Below are positions 20,210 to 28,986 of a stretch of DNA of 64,000 bases, in pieces. Made by a program: the position numbers and the translations under genes. The stretch comes from Rhodoferax lacus (GTDB lineage Bacteria; Pseudomonadota; Gammaproteobacteria; Burkholderiales; Burkholderiaceae_C): NCBI RefSeq assembly GCF_003415675.1, contig NZ_QFZK01000001.1, forward strand, positions 558,001 through 622,000, in the 5' to 3' direction. The notes beneath the pieces were generated by a model. It was not told the origin of the DNA, searched no databases, and was given only the letters and a program-made list of their open reading frames with translations. The first letter of the stretch is position 1, and every line of letters starts with the position of its first letter.

Positions 20210-21094
20210 TCATTTGGCAGGCAGGTATTTCAGCGGGTCCACAGGCTTGCCCTGCCTGCGCACCTCAAAGTGCAGCTTCACCCGGTCGGCGTCGCTATTG
20301 CCCATCTCGGCAATCTTCTGGCCCTTCTTGACCGTCTGGTCTTCCTTGACCATCAGGCTCTGGTTGTGGGCATAGGCCGTCAGATAGGTGTTGTTGTGCT
20401 TGAGGATGATCAGGTTGCCGTAGCCCCGCAAGCCGGCACCGGCATAGACCACCTTGCCATCGGCCGCCGCCAATACCGAGTCACCGGCACTGCCGGCAAT
20501 GTCCACGCCCTTGTTTTTTACCTCGTCGAAGTCGGCAATCACCGCGCCCTTGCCGGGCCAGATCCAGCCCAACTCATCGTCGGCACCGGCCACCACCGCA
20601 GGCACAGGCGCTGGCTTCACGGGTGCGGCAACAGGTGCAGGCGCAGGTGCAGAAGCCGCAGCAGAAGCTACCTTGGCAGGCAGTGGTGAGCTGCCAACAA
20701 TCGGGGTGGTGGTCACTGTGCCGGTGGTCACCGGCTTGGTCACGACCACAGCTTCACCACCAACAGGCGGAATAACGCGCAGCACTTGCCCGACTTCAAT
20801 CTTGTTGGGGTTCTCCAGCGCATTCCAGCGCCCAATGTCTTTCTGACTCTGCCCGGTCTCCAGGCCAATGCGGATCAGGGTGTCACCGGGCTTGACGGTG
20901 TAGTAGCCCGGTTTGCCCGCATTTTCAAAGCCGGGAGGCGGCTTCACGGCCGCAACCACGGCCGGAGCAGACGAGCCCACCGCTGTCCTGTCTTCCACTG
21001 GCGCATGGTTGGGCGGGGCCGAGCCACAGCCAACCAAGGCCAGTGCCATGAAGCTTGCTACCAAACCTGAACCACGAGAAAACATTCCAGACAT
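20210..21094 (-). CDS. nlpD: NlpD-like lipoprotein, LysM + degenerate M23 domain
   Basis: Envelope lipoprotein of 294 residues. The lipobox is LALVGC (Cys23). A LysM domain is at ~63-110 (YYTVKPGDTLIRIGLETG). An Ala/Pro/Val-rich linker follows, then a C-terminal LytM/M23 domain (DIAGSAGDSVLAAADGKVVY, KLHFEVRRQGKPVDPLKYLP). The first zinc-binding histidine of active M23 enzymes is replaced (NKGVDIAG). It should therefore act as an activator of an amidase during cell division, like E. coli NlpD, rather than as a hydrolase. AAGGAAAG precedes the ATG. Confidence 0.93.
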   Translation of the reverse strand: MSGMFSRGSGLVASFMALALVGCGSAPPNHAPVEDRTAVGSSAPAVVAAVKPPPGFENAGKPGYYTVKPGDTLIRIGLETGQSQKDIGRWNALENPNKIEVGQVLRVIPPVGGEAVVVTKPVTTGTVTTTPIVGSSPLPAKVASAAASAPAPAPVAAPVKPAPVPAVVAGADDELGWIWPGKGAVIADFDEVKNKGVDIAGSAGDSVLAAADGKVVYAGAGLRGYGNLIILKHNNTYLTAYAHNQSLMVKEDQTVKKGQKIAEMGNSDADRVKLHFEVRRQGKPVDPLKYLPAK

Positions 21095-21109
21095 ACAAAC
21101 TCTTTCCTT

Positions 21110-21883
21110 CTAGGCAACGCCTGATTTTAGGGGGACAAAGTGAACGGCCTCCAACAGGGTCTGGCGCACGCCATCTGCGGTCTTGTCCAGCACCAGCAAG
21201 GCCTGTGTGCCAGCCCCATGAGGGCCGCTGCTCACAACCGGTGCCACCAGCCTGCCCCCGATGGCCAACTGCTCCACCCACGCTGGGGGAACCGCCTCGC
21301 CCCCGGCTGCAGCAATGATGGCAGCATAGGGCGCACCCTTGGCGTAGCCCACCATACCATCCCCGAACAGCAAATGCAGATTGGGCAAACGCATGGGGCG
21401 CAAATTGTCCCGCGCCTTGTCATGCAGCCCACGCAAGCGCTCAATGCTGTAAACCTCCTGCGCCAGGAGGCTGAGCACCGCTGCCTGGTAGCCGCAGCCC
21501 GTACCAATCTCCAGCACCCGCCCCAACTTGCCCGTTGCGCCATTGCGCAGCAATTCGATCATGCGCGACACCACCCCCGGCTTGGAAATGGTCTGCCCCA
21601 GGCCAATGGGCAGACTGGTGTCCTCATAGGCCTGGTTTACCAAGGCCGTGTCCACAAAGCGGTGGCGCTCCACACTGCCCATGGCGGCCAGCACGGCGGT
21701 ATCGCGCACGCCCTGCTTTTGCACCAATTGCACCATGCGCTGCCGGTGGGCTGCCGAATCCATGCCAAGCCCCTGTGGCTGCGGCATGACCCGGCTTGCA
21801 CCAAGTGCCGGGCTGGCGGGTGCAGTCTTTTTGGCTGCGGCGCCAGACTCCAGCCGGGCCGGAAAAGACGGCCTGGGCTTCAT
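21110..21883 (-). CDS. pcm: Protein-L-isoaspartate O-methyltransferase
   Basis: Repairs isoaspartyl residues with SAM. From the ATG at 21883 it has 257 residues and an N-terminal extension of ~40 residues rich in Ala/Pro. The core motifs are [41 protein letters not shown] and LFGDGMVGY. The start overlaps the surE stop as ATGA. A longer frame to 21928 would overlap surE by 49 bases and is less likely. It is part of surE-pcm-nlpD-rpoS. Confidence 0.93.
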   Translation of the reverse strand: MKPRPSFPARLESGAAAKKTAPASPALGASRVMPQPQGLGMDSAAHRQRMVQLVQKQGVRDTAVLAAMGSVERHRFVDTALVNQAYEDTSLPIGLGQTISKPGVVSRMIELLRNGATGKLGRVLEIGTGCGYQAAVLSLLAQEVYSIERLRGLHDKARDNLRPMRLPNLHLLFGDGMVGYAKGAPYAAIIAAAGGEAVPPAWVEQLAIGGRLVAPVVSSGPHGAGTQALLVLDKTADGVRQTLLEAVHFVPLKSGVA

Positions 21884-22653
21884 TGCGGTTTGGGCGCTGT
21901 GTTCAGGCGCGCTGCAGTTTGTGCCCAATATCCCAGGTTGGCGTGGTCCGTCAGGTCGACCTGCAGCGGCGTAATGGCAATGTGGCCGGTAGCCGTGGCA
22001 TGGAAATCCGTTCCTTCGGAGTCATCCATGGCACCACCGGCAGCACCTATCCAGTACATGGTCTCACCGCGCGGGTTGATCTGCTTGATCACCGGCTCGG
22101 CCGAATGGCGGCGTCCCAGGCGGCACAGCTTGGTGCTGCCGATCTCATCAAATGGCAGGCAGGGAATATTCACATTCAACAACCAGGGCTTGGCGGTAAC
22201 CAACTGGTTGTGCTGCATAGACAGCACCAGCTCACGCGCCTTGCGCGCCGCACTCTCCAAGTGCAGCCAGTCGCGCTGCACCTGCGAAAACGCAATGGCC
22301 GGAATACCAAACAGATAACCCTCCATGGCTGCGCCTACGGTGCCGGAGTAAATGGTGTCGTCACCCATGTTCGCGCCGTTGTTGATGCCAGAGACCACCA
22401 AGTCAGGCCGGTAGTCCAGCAGACCGGTCAGTGCCACATGCACGCAGTCGGCGGGTGTGCCATTGACGTAGCGAAATCCGTTGGCTGCGCGGTGCACATA
22501 CAGGGGCGAATGCAGGGTCAGTGCGTTGGACTTGGCGCTGTTGTTGATCTCAGGGGCGATGACCTCCACCTCGGCCACATCCTTGAGGGCTTCATACAGG
22601 GCCACAATGCCAGCCGCCTGGAAGCCATCGTCGTTGGAAATGAGTATTTTCAT
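21880..22653 (-). CDS. surE: 5'/3'-nucleotidase SurE
   Basis: Survival protein E, a metal-dependent nucleotidase of 257 residues. [15 protein letters not shown] gives the metal ligands Asp8-Asp9. [15 protein letters not shown] supplies the Ser ligand, and [26 protein letters not shown] is shared family sequence. The upstream extension to 22821 is rejected, since the conserved start is MKIL. It is first in the stress operon and divergent from cytochrome b561. Confidence 0.96.
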   Translation of the reverse strand: MKILISNDDGFQAAGIVALYEALKDVAEVEVIAPEINNSAKSNALTLHSPLYVHRAANGFRYVNGTPADCVHVALTGLLDYRPDLVVSGINNGANMGDDTIYSGTVGAAMEGYLFGIPAIAFSQVQRDWLHLESAARKARELVLSMQHNQLVTAKPWLLNVNIPCLPFDEIGSTKLCRLGRRHSAEPVIKQINPRGETMYWIGAAGGAMDDSEGTDFHATATGHIAITPLQVDLTDHANLGYWAQTAARLNTAPKPQ

Positions 22654-22815
22654 GGTGTGCAGTAGTTCACATCGATTGTAGGTGGGGGGCTGCCGTCTGC
22701 CTGTGCCAGGCAGCCTTCCGCGCCCCTCGGGCAACAGTCTTGCATTCAAAAAAATGCTACTTAGCCAACAATTCAGCGCAAATACTAGCAATGGATTCGC
22801 ATCTAAACTCCCGGC

Positions 22816-23376
22816 ATGCAATCAGAACTTAAAGCAACCGTACGCTACAACCCCGTGTCAATTATTTTGCATTGGGTGCTGGGCGCTGCATTAGTTGCTA
22901 TTTTCGTGTTTGGTATCTACATGGCTGATTTGCCGTTTTCGCCTACACGCCTGAAACTATTTAACTGGCACAAATGGGCTGGCATCAGCATCCTGGCCTT
23001 GTCGGCGCTGCGCCTGGCGTGGCGACTGAGCCACCCGGCACCGGCCTTGCCTGGCAAGATGGTTCAGGCCATGCCCGCTTGGCAACTCAAGGCCCACCAC
23101 GCAACCCATATTGCCCTGTATACCCTGTTTTTTATCGTGCCACTGATAGGCTGGGCCTACACATCAGCCGCAGGCTTTCCCGTTGTGCTGTTTGGCCAAT
23201 TACCCCTGCCCGACCTGGTGAGCGCCGACAAAGCACTGGCGGCCCTGATCAAGCCCTGGCATGAAATCAGCGCCTTTGCGCTGGCGGGTCTGGTGGTTCT
23301 GCATATTGCTGCGGCACTGAAGCACCAGCTGATTGACCGCGACGGCCTGCTCAAGCGCATGTCGCTGCGCGGCTAA
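22816..23376 (+). CDS. Cytochrome b561 family protein
   Basis: 186 residues, four predicted membrane helices with paired haem-ligand histidines: [44 protein letters not shown] and [19 protein letters not shown]. Members move electrons between quinol and periplasmic acceptors. It is followed 23 bases later by two yceI genes. A b561 gene next to yceI is also seen in E. coli (yceJ-yceI), so the three proteins probably share a membrane/periplasm redox or isoprenoid-quinone role. Confidence 0.93.
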   Translation: MQSELKATVRYNPVSIILHWVLGAALVAIFVFGIYMADLPFSPTRLKLFNWHKWAGISILALSALRLAWRLSHPAPALPGKMVQAMPAWQLKAHHATHIALYTLFFIVPLIGWAYTSAAGFPVVLFGQLPLPDLVSADKALAALIKPWHEISAFALAGLVVLHIAAALKHQLIDRDGLLKRMSLRG

Positions 23377-23399
23377 ACCCCTTATTTTTTGGAACCACC

Positions 23400-23975
23400 A
23401 TGAAACTGTATTCATCCCTCTCGCTGCTGGCCCTCACGGCCGCTGCGCTTACCTTCTCCGGCAGCGCACTGGCGCAGCAAAAGCTGGTTGCCGCCCAAAG
23501 CGACATCAGTTTTGTCACCAAGCAAATGGGCGTGCCCCTGGATGGCCATTTCAAGAAGTTTGATGCGCAAATCAGCTTTGACACCGCCAAACCCGAGGCA
23601 GCCAAAATCGCCTTCACCGTGGACACTGGCAGCGCCACCCTGGGTGCACCTGAGTCGGATGCCGAGATGCCCAAGGCCCCCTGGTTCAACGTGCCCAAGT
23701 TCCCACAGGCCACTTTTCAGTCTTCGGGCGTCAAAAGCCTGGGCGGCGGCAAGTTTCAGGTCACTGGCAAGCTGACCATCAAGGGCAACACCAAGGATGT
23801 GGATGTTCCCGTCGCACTGACACAGGCCAATGGCATCACCACCGCCGTGGGCCAGTTCCCCATCAAGCGCCTGGCCTTCAAGATTGGCGAAGGCGAATGG
23901 GCTGACACCTCCATGGTGGCAGACGACGTCCAGGTCAGGTTCAAGCTGTCCATCAGCGGCATGGGCAAGCTGTAA
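23400..23975 (+). CDS. YceI-like periplasmic protein (copy 1)
   Basis: 191 residues with a cleavable signal peptide ending SGSALA-QQ. The YceI lipocalin-like fold is shown by QSDISFVTKQMGVPLDGHFKKFDA, AKPEAAKIAFTVDTGSATLG, and VTGKLTIKGNTKDVDVPV. YceI proteins carry polyisoprenoid quinones or similar lipids in the periplasm. It shares only moderate similarity with the second copy downstream. Confidence 0.9.
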   Translation: MKLYSSLSLLALTAAALTFSGSALAQQKLVAAQSDISFVTKQMGVPLDGHFKKFDAQISFDTAKPEAAKIAFTVDTGSATLGAPESDAEMPKAPWFNVPKFPQATFQSSGVKSLGGGKFQVTGKLTIKGNTKDVDVPVALTQANGITTAVGQFPIKRLAFKIGEGEWADTSMVADDVQVRFKLSISGMGKL

Positions 23976-24037
23976 GACATTTCGCGCCTCGTTATTTTCC
24001 ATTTACGTTTCCCACCAACCCTCAGGAGTATTTTTTA

Positions 24038-24616
24038 ATGAAGAAGACCATTCTGGCTGTCGCTGCCGCTGCTGCCCTGCTTTCCACCGTAGCCCACGCA
24101 GAGAACGCCACCTACGCCTTCGACCCGTCGCACACCTATGTGACCTTTGAAATCAGCCACTTCGGCACGTCCACCAACCGTGGCCGTTTCGACAAGAAGG
24201 AAGGCACCGCCCAGCTGGACCGCGCTGCCAAGACCGGCAAAGTGGACGTCACCATTGACACCACCTCCATCAACACCGGCTTTGACGCTTTCAACAAGCA
24301 CCTGCAAAGCGCCGACCTGTTTGACGCCGCCAAGTACCCCACCATCAAGTTCTCTGGCGATAAGTTCACCTTCGCTGGCGACAAGGTCACCGCCATCTCC
24401 GGCAACCTGACCCTGCTGGGCAAGACCCAACCCGTCACCCTGAAGGCCAACCAGTTCAACTGCTACGAAAGCCCCATGCTCAACAAGCGTGAAGTCTGCG
24501 GCGGCGACTTTGAAACCACCATCGACCGCACTGCCTTCGGCATGAACTACGGCTTGGCCTATGGCTTCCCGAAAGAAGTTCGACTGGTGATCCAGGTCGA
24601 AGCCATCAAGCAATAA
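24038..24616 (+). CDS. YceI-like periplasmic protein (copy 2)
   Basis: 192 residues; signal peptide MKKTILAVAAAAALLSTVAHA. Canonical YceI motifs: YAFDPSHTYVTFEISHFGTS, GRFDKKEGTAQLD, INTGFDAFNKHLQSADLFDA and FETTIDRTAFGMNYGLAYGF. It is closer to E. coli YceI than copy 1. It ends the b561-yceI-yceI unit and is followed by a clear terminator. Confidence 0.94.
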   Translation: MKKTILAVAAAAALLSTVAHAENATYAFDPSHTYVTFEISHFGTSTNRGRFDKKEGTAQLDRAAKTGKVDVTIDTTSINTGFDAFNKHLQSADLFDAAKYPTIKFSGDKFTFAGDKVTAISGNLTLLGKTQPVTLKANQFNCYESPMLNKREVCGGDFETTIDRTAFGMNYGLAYGFPKEVRLVIQVEAIKQ

Positions 24617-24632
24617 TTTTTTGCTGGTCTTT

Positions 24633-24668
24633 AAAAGCCCCGCCTTTGCAAGAAGGTGGGGCTTTTTT
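24633..24668 (+). terminator. Terminator after second yceI
   Basis: AAAAGCCCCGCCTT, loop TGCAAG, AAGGTGGGGCTTTT then further Ts. The stem is 14 pairs with one G-T wobble. Confidence 0.88.
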
Positions 24669-24733
24669 GTTTGCTGGTCGCGACCGCAATGGCAGTTGGA
24701 ATACACGGATATAAGCAGGCTTTGGCTCAAGCG

Positions 24734-24776
24734 TTGCCGTTTGCATAAATGCCGAATATGATGCATATTGGCATCA
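24734..24776 (+). promoter_or_regulatory. VapBC promoter overlapped by operator-like repeat
   Basis: TTGCCG (24734-24739), a 17-base spacer, then TATGAT (24757-24762) fit a sigma-70 promoter. The -10 overlaps the inverted repeat TGATGC-ATATTG-GCATCA (24759-24776). Antitoxin binding there would block transcription, the normal autoregulation of vapBC. Confidence 0.6.
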
Positions 24777-24795
24777 ATACAGATTCGGAGCTGCC

Positions 24796-25002
24796 ATGAG
24801 AACCACCGTGACCATTGAAGACGCCCTCTACGAAAAAGCCTTGGAAGTGGCCGACCCATCCATGGACAAGGCAGAAATCTTCCGCGAGGCCATGAAGACA
24901 TTTGTCAGAGTCCAGTCGGCCAAACGTTTGATCGCACTTGGCGGAACCATGCCTGAATTTGAGGATATTCCCCGCAGGCGCCAGGAGGCTGTGGCGCAAT
25001 GA
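24796..25002 (+). CDS. vapB: VapB-like antitoxin
   Basis: 68 residues starting MRTTVTIEDALYEKALEVAD, a ribbon-helix-helix DNA-binding N-terminus of the DUF2191/VapB group. The C-terminal region (KRLIALGGTMPEFEDIPRRR) is the usual toxin-neutralising tail. It overlaps the toxin gene as ATGA (24999-25002). An operator-like repeat sits in its promoter. Confidence 0.9.
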   Translation: MRTTVTIEDALYEKALEVADPSMDKAEIFREAMKTFVRVQSAKRLIALGGTMPEFEDIPRRRQEAVAQ

Positions 25003-25379
25003 GTGTCTTGGTCGATACATCGGTTTGGTCTGACCATTTCCGCAAGCGAAATGGCGTACTGGCCCAACTGCTGGCACTCGACCAGGCATTGACTCACCCC
25101 ATGGTTGTGGCCGAATTGGCCTGTGGCACACCACCAGAGCCGCGGCTTCGCACTTTGGGTGACCTTGAACTTCTGTTGCCCGCAAACCAGGCGACCCTTC
25201 AGGAAATCCGGAGTTTCATCGATAGCGAACAGCTGTTCGGCATTGACTGTGGTTTGGTAGACATCGCCCTCCTGGCCTCCACGCTGATCACCCCGACTGC
25301 CACCCTCTGGACGCTGGACAAACGACTGTCAAACCTGGCCAATCGATTTGGTGTCTGCTTCATCCCCCCAGTGCACTGA
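24999..25379 (+). CDS. vapC: VapC-type PIN ribonuclease toxin
   Basis: 126 residues. Acidic PIN residues are in MSVLVDTSVWSDHF, VVAELACGTP, and DCGLVDIALLASTLI, followed by LWTLDKRLSNLANRF. Toxins of this family cleave tRNA or rRNA. It is translated by overlap with the antitoxin gene. It looks intact. Confidence 0.92.
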   Translation: MSVLVDTSVWSDHFRKRNGVLAQLLALDQALTHPMVVAELACGTPPEPRLRTLGDLELLLPANQATLQEIRSFIDSEQLFGIDCGLVDIALLASTLITPTATLWTLDKRLSNLANRFGVCFIPPVH

Positions 25380-25401
25380 ACCAGGCGATGTAAACTGAAC
25401 C

Positions 25402-26994
25402 ATGGTGACGAAGAGCCCCACAACCTCCCTGCTGAACAAGTTCACCGACTTGTTCCGGAAGCCCGACTCTGACGAGGCGGACTCCGAGAACTCCATGCGC
25501 TCCGACGTACCCGCAAACTCGGAAGAATCCATCCGGCTACTGCTAAAAAGCAAACGCCGCAACGACGCCATGCGGGTGTATGAACTCAACCAACTGCGCA
25601 CCATCATCCGCAGTGGACTGGGCTACAAGCCGCCCAGGGAACTGGAAATAACGCTGGCACCTGCGTCGCAAGCCCGCAGCAGCGGCATGGGAAGCCTGGA
25701 GCGCACCTCCATTCTGAGCAAGATTGACGGCGCAGAAGCGCACCTGGAACAGTGGTGGGGATCGGGCTCCAGCCACGCCCCACTCACAGGCCAGACGCAG
25801 GCAACCGACTCGGCGGCCGTGCCGCTTGATGCGTCCGATGATGATCTGGACCTGGACTTCACCGGCATGCAAGCCATCTCCGAAGATGACGAGCAAACGC
25901 CCTACCCCGCATCCGGCCCCGCCCCGTTTGCCGATGACGGAATCGCACTCACACCCATCCAGGTTGGCCTGCGCGACGCTGCATTGCTCTATGCCGAAGG
26001 TGAATTCAGCGCAGCTGTAACTACGCTGTCTGGCCTGCTGGCCACAACTGAGATTGACGACAGCGACACCGAGTTACTGACCTTCTCGCTTCTGGATGTG
26101 TACCGCTGCTCCGGCAAGCAAGACCGCTTTGACGCACTGGCCCTGGATTATGCAAGCCGCTTTGGCCGCTCCCCCGCAGAGTGGTTTTCACTCTCTGAAG
26201 AGGGTGCACCCGGCGCCACCGAAGAACAGCCCATTCAGGCCTTCTGGAAATGCCCCGCCATACTCGACACGTGGGCCTTGGCAGACTGCATAGCCCATCA
26301 TCCTGCCGCCAGTCAGGTGTGCTCGATAAACTGGTTGCCCCTGCAGCATATTGATGCCGCAACCGCCACAGCCCTGGCAAAGCTCATACAGACTTGGTGC
26401 CAAAACCCCATCGAACTGCACTGGCTGGGTATTGATTCCCTGATGGCCGCATTGAAAATGTGCCGGTCTGGTGGTGATGCAGCCAGCAACGAAGCCTGGT
26501 GGCTGATACAGCTGGACATGCTGTGCATACTGCAACAGCCACAAGTGTTTGAAGAGTTGGCGCTGGAATATTGCGTGGCGTATGAAGTATCACCACCCAG
26601 CTGGAAAACGGTCGCCTGCAAACTGGTATACGCCGACGATGTGCCGCAAGCTCCGGAGTTTGTGTCCACCATGCCATCGGGTACATATGACTCCGGCCCA
26701 CAAAGCGTTCCTGCATATGCCTTGTACGAGCTCAAAGGCAATGTCACAGGTGAAAACCCGAAACCGTTGCGGGAGCTGCGTGCGGTCTCGCGTTCAACTG
26801 GGCACATTACCGTGTCTTGCTCCCGCTTGGGCAGGATAGACATCAGTGCCGCAGGCAGCCTGTATAGCTGGGCGCAGGAATGTCAGGCCCGAAGCTGCGC
26901 AGTCAGCTTCATTTATTTGCCACGCCTGGTGCAGGTTTACTTCCACATGCTGGGCATGGACCAATTGGCCAGCCTTTCGGCTGGCTCCCACTAG
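25402..26994 (+). CDS. Large STAS-domain protein, function unknown
   Basis: 530 residues, soluble, no signal peptide. The N-terminal ~200 residues are hydrophilic and Ser/Asp-rich, with an LTPIQVGLRDAALLYAEGEFSAAVTTL segment resembling a helical tetratricopeptide-like repeat. Residues ~280-350 (LQHIDAATATALAKLIQTW) and the last ~90 (GHITVSCSRLGRIDISAAGSL, then LPRLVQVYFHMLGM) have the beta-alpha pattern of STAS/MlaB-like domains. That suggests partner-switching or lipid-trafficking scaffolds, but no named family is recognised. It lies 22 bases after vapC and is convergent with the H-NS gene. Confidence 0.7.
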   Translation: MVTKSPTTSLLNKFTDLFRKPDSDEADSENSMRSDVPANSEESIRLLLKSKRRNDAMRVYELNQLRTIIRSGLGYKPPRELEITLAPASQARSSGMGSLERTSILSKIDGAEAHLEQWWGSGSSHAPLTGQTQATDSAAVPLDASDDDLDLDFTGMQAISEDDEQTPYPASGPAPFADDGIALTPIQVGLRDAALLYAEGEFSAAVTTLSGLLATTEIDDSDTELLTFSLLDVYRCSGKQDRFDALALDYASRFGRSPAEWFSLSEEGAPGATEEQPIQAFWKCPAILDTWALADCIAHHPAASQVCSINWLPLQHIDAATATALAKLIQTWCQNPIELHWLGIDSLMAALKMCRSGGDAASNEAWWLIQLDMLCILQQPQVFEELALEYCVAYEVSPPSWKTVACKLVYADDVPQAPEFVSTMPSGTYDSGPQSVPAYALYELKGNVTGENPKPLRELRAVSRSTGHITVSCSRLGRIDISAAGSLYSWAQECQARSCAVSFIYLPRLVQVYFHMLGMDQLASLSAGSH

Positions 26995-27010
26995 CAAAAA
27001 CCCGGTTTTT

Positions 27011-27364
27011 TTAAGCCGGTATCAGGTATTGCTCTTTGGTATTGCCCTGGGCAATCAGCGAGGACAACCACTTTGGCGTCAGGCCACGGCCGGACCAGGT
27101 TTCGCCATTCGGGCCACGGTATTTGGCAGCCACAGCAGCGGTAACCTTTTTCACCTTGGCAGGCTTGTCAGCCGCAGCCACCTTGGGTTTGCGGCCTGCC
27201 TTGGATTTGACCTTGGTAGCCTGCAAATCCTTGATGGTGATACCAAAAGCCTGCATTTTCTGGCGGATTTCGGTGACGGTTGCCTCAAACTCTTTGCCGC
27301 GAATTTCTTCGGCCTGCTTTTGAAGATGGGCGATTTGGGTTTGCAAATCAATCAGTTTTGACAT
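27011..27364 (-). CDS. H-NS family nucleoid protein
   Basis: 117 residues. A coiled-coil N-terminal oligomerisation domain (LIDLQTQIAHLQKQAEEIRGKEF), a Lys/Ala-rich linker with GRKPKVAAADKPAKVKK, and the C-terminal DNA-binding motif AAKYRGPNGETWSGRGLTPKWL. The position is suggestive: it sits next to the lower-GC polysaccharide island, the kind of DNA H-NS silences. That link is inference. Confidence 0.95.
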   Translation of the reverse strand: MSKLIDLQTQIAHLQKQAEEIRGKEFEATVTEIRQKMQAFGITIKDLQATKVKSKAGRKPKVAAADKPAKVKKVTAAVAAKYRGPNGETWSGRGLTPKWLSSLIAQGNTKEQYLIPA

Positions 27365-27594
27365 TATATTTATTCCAACTAAACAACAAGGGGTGGATCA
27401 AACAAGTCGGTAAAGACTTTCTACCGAAGCAGGAATGTACCACGATAAAAAAATTTACTTATTGCTTTTTCTTAACACGGCCTTAATTTGAAGTAACGCA
27501 ATGTTTTAGCGGGTAATAAATAAAAGCCATTTTTCAGTTACACACATCCGCTCTATTTCACAATATCGGGTTTACCCGCGCACAACCCGCCAGC

Positions 27595-28605
27595 TTACTC
27601 ATAACCATTGGGGTTGGCGCTCTGCCAATGCCAGGTATCCGCACACATGGCGGCCAGCCCGAATTGCGCCTTCCACCCCAGCAGCGTATTGGCCAGGTCG
27701 GTGCTGGCATAACACTGGGCCACATCCCCATCGCGCCGCGGTGCAAACTGGTAGGGCACCGGCTTGCCGCTGGCGACCTCAAAAGCCTTCACCACGTCCA
27801 GCACACTGCAGCCCACGCCGGTGCCCAGATTGACAGTGAAACTCTGGCCCTTGTCCGCCAGCGTCTTCAGCGCAGCCACATGCCCTGCGGCCAGATCCTG
27901 CACGTGGATATAGTCCCGCACACCGGTGCCGTCTGGCGTGGGGTAATCATTGCCATAGATATTCAGAAACGGGCGCCGCCCCACAGCCACCTGCGCCACA
28001 AAAGGCATCAGGTTATTGGGCGTGCCGCGCGGGTCTTCCCCAATCAGCCCGCTGGGGTGCGCCCCCACAGGGTTGAAATAGCGCAACACCGCCACCTTCC
28101 AGCGCGGGTCTGACACCTGCAGCGCCGTCAGCATGTCCTCTATCACCAATTTGCTGTGGCCATAGGGGTTGGTGTGCTGGCGGGGGAATCTTTCGGTAAT
28201 CGGCACCGAGGCCGGGTCACCATACACCGTCGCACTGCTGGAGAACACCAGCGTGCGGCAACCCGCTGCGTCCATGGCCTGCAGCAGCCGCGTCATGCCG
28301 CCCACATTGTTGTCGTAGTACTTGAGCGGCTGGGCCACGCTCTCCCCCACGGCCTTGAAGGCGGCAAAGTGAATCACCGCCTGAATGCCCAGACGCTGTA
28401 TCAGGCCCTGCACCAAAGGCAAATCCGCCACGCTGCCCCGCTCGCACTGCACCGGCTTTCCAGAGATGCGCTCCAGCCGCTCCAGCACCTTGGGGTTGCT
28501 ATTTGAAAAGTCATCCAGGATGATGGGCACAAGCCCCGCATGCACCAAAGCAAGGTAGGTGTGGCTGCCGATGTAGCCGGCGCCGCCGGTCAGGAGGATG
28601 TTCAT
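27595..28605 (-). CDS. galE: UDP-glucose 4-epimerase
   Basis: Interconverts UDP-glucose and UDP-galactose (or the N-acetyl forms). 336 residues from ATG 28605 (AGGAGG close upstream). NAD-binding LLTGGAGYIGSHTYLAL, VFSSSATVYGDPASVP and the YGHSK catalytic Tyr/Lys are intact; RYFNPVGAHPSGLIGEDP is typical of GalE. The longer frame to 28674 is rejected. It is divergent from wbpA and forms the left border of the polysaccharide island. Confidence 0.96.
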   Translation of the reverse strand: MNILLTGGAGYIGSHTYLALVHAGLVPIILDDFSNSNPKVLERLERISGKPVQCERGSVADLPLVQGLIQRLGIQAVIHFAAFKAVGESVAQPLKYYDNNVGGMTRLLQAMDAAGCRTLVFSSSATVYGDPASVPITERFPRQHTNPYGHSKLVIEDMLTALQVSDPRWKVAVLRYFNPVGAHPSGLIGEDPRGTPNNLMPFVAQVAVGRRPFLNIYGNDYPTPDGTGVRDYIHVQDLAAGHVAALKTLADKGQSFTVNLGTGVGCSVLDVVKAFEVASGKPVPYQFAPRRDGDVAQCYASTDLANTLLGWKAQFGLAAMCADTWHWQSANPNGYE

Positions 28606-28986
28606 TTGATGTGAATCATAAGATTGCGTTACGGCAATGGTAGCAGTGGGATATGGCGCTACAAGTGAACACAATTTTCAAGGTGCTGGCGTATGCTTGA
28701 AAGCAAGCTTACGCTGGATACTCGCGGAGGCCGTTAGAATGTCTCAAAAAATAGAGATACGTGCAGAGTGACATGGGCTTCAGAGGGAGGCTGCAGCATC
28801 GCACACCGTCAAGTAAATAAATTTTATACTTCACAACGCATCCGTGGTGAAGTTACTTTTTTTGATTCGCTTGCCTTATCGGGGCAAACTCCCATTTCAA
28901 AAAATAATGACTGATGGAAACATCAAATCAAAAGTTGAATAATCAATTAAATACCAACAATTACTGAAGATAGGCACGTTTAGCAC
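28606..28986. other. AT-rich galE-wbpA intergenic leader
   Basis: 381 bases without a gene, marking an abrupt fall in GC. It should hold the promoters of galE and of the polysaccharide operon; I could not assign convincing -35/-10 pairs. It contains one terminator-like hairpin (listed separately). No JUMPstart/ops element (GGCGGTAGC) is seen. Confidence 0.7.
28828..28863 (+). terminator. Terminator-like hairpin in wbpA leader
   Basis: ACTTCAC (28828-28834), a 12-base loop region, GTGAAGT (28847-28853), then seven Ts at 28857-28863. It lies about 125 bases before the wbpA start, so it could act as an attenuator or end upstream transcription. The stem is short (7 bp). Confidence 0.45.

Noticed and set aside
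26995..27010. Terminator between the STAS gene and the H-NS gene
   Set aside because: The AAAAACC-C-GGTTTTT pairing leaves a one-base loop and is mostly A-T; too weak to call.
27545..27594. Terminator after galE (CGGGT-AA-ACCCG)
   Set aside because: Short stem with a two-base loop and no following T-run on the minus strand.
28606..28986. JUMPstart/ops element before the polysaccharide operon
   Set aside because: The best match is only a short GGTAGC-like stretch; the ops core is absent.
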